From Prado023 sp963798745 (lineage in GTDB: Bacteria > Actinomycetota > Actinomycetes > S36-B12 > CAIYMF01), in the NCBI GenBank assembly GCA_963798745.1, contig CAWCUF010000001.1, positions 310,001-374,000 on the forward strand: 64,000 nucleotides of DNA, read 5' to 3'. Below are positions 63,382 through 64,000 of this stretch, piece by piece. Position 1 is the stretch's first letter. Each line of letters begins with the position of its first letter. The translations under genes were made by a program, and so were the position numbers. The notes beneath the pieces were generated by a model that saw only the letters and a program-made list of their open reading frames with translations, was not told the DNA's origin and did no database searches.

Positions 63382-64000
63382 GGGCGGGCTTCTTGGCGGG
63401 CGCCTTCGTGGCCGCAGTCTTCTTCGCGGGAGTCCGTTTCGCCGCGGCCTTCTTGGCCGGGGCCTTGCGCGCCGTGCGCTTCACCGGCGGCCCGGCAGCC
63501 CGCCGCTCGGCGAGCAGCTCGACGGCCCGCTCCAGGGAGATGGTCGCCTGGTCGTCACCCTTGCGCAGCGAGGCGTTGGTGGTCCCGTCGGTCACGTACG
63601 GGCCGAACCGCCCCTCGCGCAGGGTGATCGCCCCACCGCTGGTCGGGTCGGCCCCGAACTCGCGCAGCGGGGTGGCTGCCCGGGCCTGCCCGCGGCGCTG
63701 CTTGGGCGCTGCGTACAGCGCCAGCGCCTGCTCGAGCGTCACCGTGAACAGCTCGTCCTCACTGCCCAGCGAGCGGTAGTCGGCCTTGCCCTCGACGGTG
63801 CGGGCGATGTAGGGCCCGTAACGGCCGTTGGCCGCGGTGATCTCGTTGCCCTCGGGGTCCACCCCGACAACCCGCGGCAGGGTCATGATCCGCAGGGCGT
63901 CCTCGAGGGTCACCGTGTCCAGCGACATCCCGCTCAGCAGCGAACCCGTCCGCGGCTTGGCCGACTTCGGCGCGTCGTCGGGCAGCACCTCGGTGACGTA
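63371..64000 (-). CDS. topA: DNA topoisomerase I, C-terminal part
   Basis: The gene runs off the right edge; 209 residues are visible, ending at the TAG at 63371. They hold two of the C-terminal topoisomerase repeats common in actinobacterial TopA (GRYGPYIARTVEGKADYRSL and GRFGPYVTDGTTNASLRKGD, each with the G-R-x-G-P-Y core) and then a Lys/Ala/Pro-rich tail (KKAAAKRTPAKKTAATK). Such basic tails help processivity and DNA binding. The tail end overlaps a short duplication. Confidence 0.95.
   Translation of the reverse strand, partial: YVTEVLPDDAPKSAKPRTGSLLSGMSLDTVTLEDALRIMTLPRVVGVDPEGNEITAANGRYGPYIARTVEGKADYRSLGSEDELFTVTLEQALALYAAPKQRRGQARAATPLREFGADPTSGGAITLREGRFGPYVTDGTTNASLRKGDDQATISLERAVELLAERRAAGPPVKRTARKAPAKKAAAKRTPAKKTAATKAPAKKPAPAK

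Overview
The window is a high-G+C chromosome segment from an Actinomycetota bacterium. The evidence is frequent GTG starts, many genes whose start codon lies 6-7 nt after a TAnnnT box (leaderless transcription), a HelR-type RNA polymerase motor, a DUF222/HNH (13E12-type) protein, a TAP-like hydrolase, and the order topA - tmk - holB - hydrolase, which is familiar from this phylum. The genus cannot be fixed from the sequence.

Region 1 (1-26.4 kb) is ordinary chromosome. It holds the end of an EAL phosphodiesterase, a DUF2461 protein and HelR. An operon-like run follows: GT2, DUF2304, AI-2E transporter and 3-methyladenine DNA glycosylase. Next come a secreted clan-A glycosidase-like protein, a fasciclin lipoprotein, PPK2, a cytochrome P450, an acyl-CoA ligase, a DUF222/HNH protein, a small heat-shock gene behind a CIRCE operator, two small stress or envelope genes and an SLC13/TrkA-C transporter. 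A 2289-residue secreted amylopullulanase with two GH13 catalytic domains and a tRNA-Thr(CGU) close the region. Three decayed genes lie in the gaps: an unknown basic protein, a methyltransferase and a winged-helix regulator.

Region 2 (26.5-56.9 kb) is a surface-polysaccharide cluster between tRNA-Thr and the hydrolase-holB-tmk-topA block. It encodes precursor pathways for UDP-ManNAcA (WecB, WecC), dTDP-L-rhamnose (RmlA, B, C, D) and UDP-galactofuranose (Glf). It also encodes several large fused glycosyltransferases, a LicD-methyltransferase fusion, an FkbM methyltransferase and a Wzm/Wzt-type ABC exporter. A secreted nuclease/lamin-tail protein sits inside it. The likely product is a polymer made in the cytoplasm, decorated with phosphate-linked and methyl groups, and exported by the ABC transporter. 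No initiating sugar-phosphate transferase, polymerase or ligase was seen.

Several cluster genes are frameshifted. Most of the shifts are a single extra G or C in a short homopolymer, and removing it restores full family length. This looks more like assembly error than decay in rmlD, the second GT2/GT-B gene and the DUF3880 gene. The GT2-TagF-like gene (37737-40585) and the acyltransferase remnant (50692-51080) look truly degraded.

Region 3 (56.9-64 kb) returns to housekeeping: TAP-like lipoprotein hydrolase, a lipoprotein glycosidase-like protein, an unknown two-helix membrane protein, DNA polymerase III delta', thymidylate kinase and the C-terminal part of topoisomerase I. Small GC-rich repeats occupy the gaps. 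No CRISPR array, insertion sequence or prophage was found.
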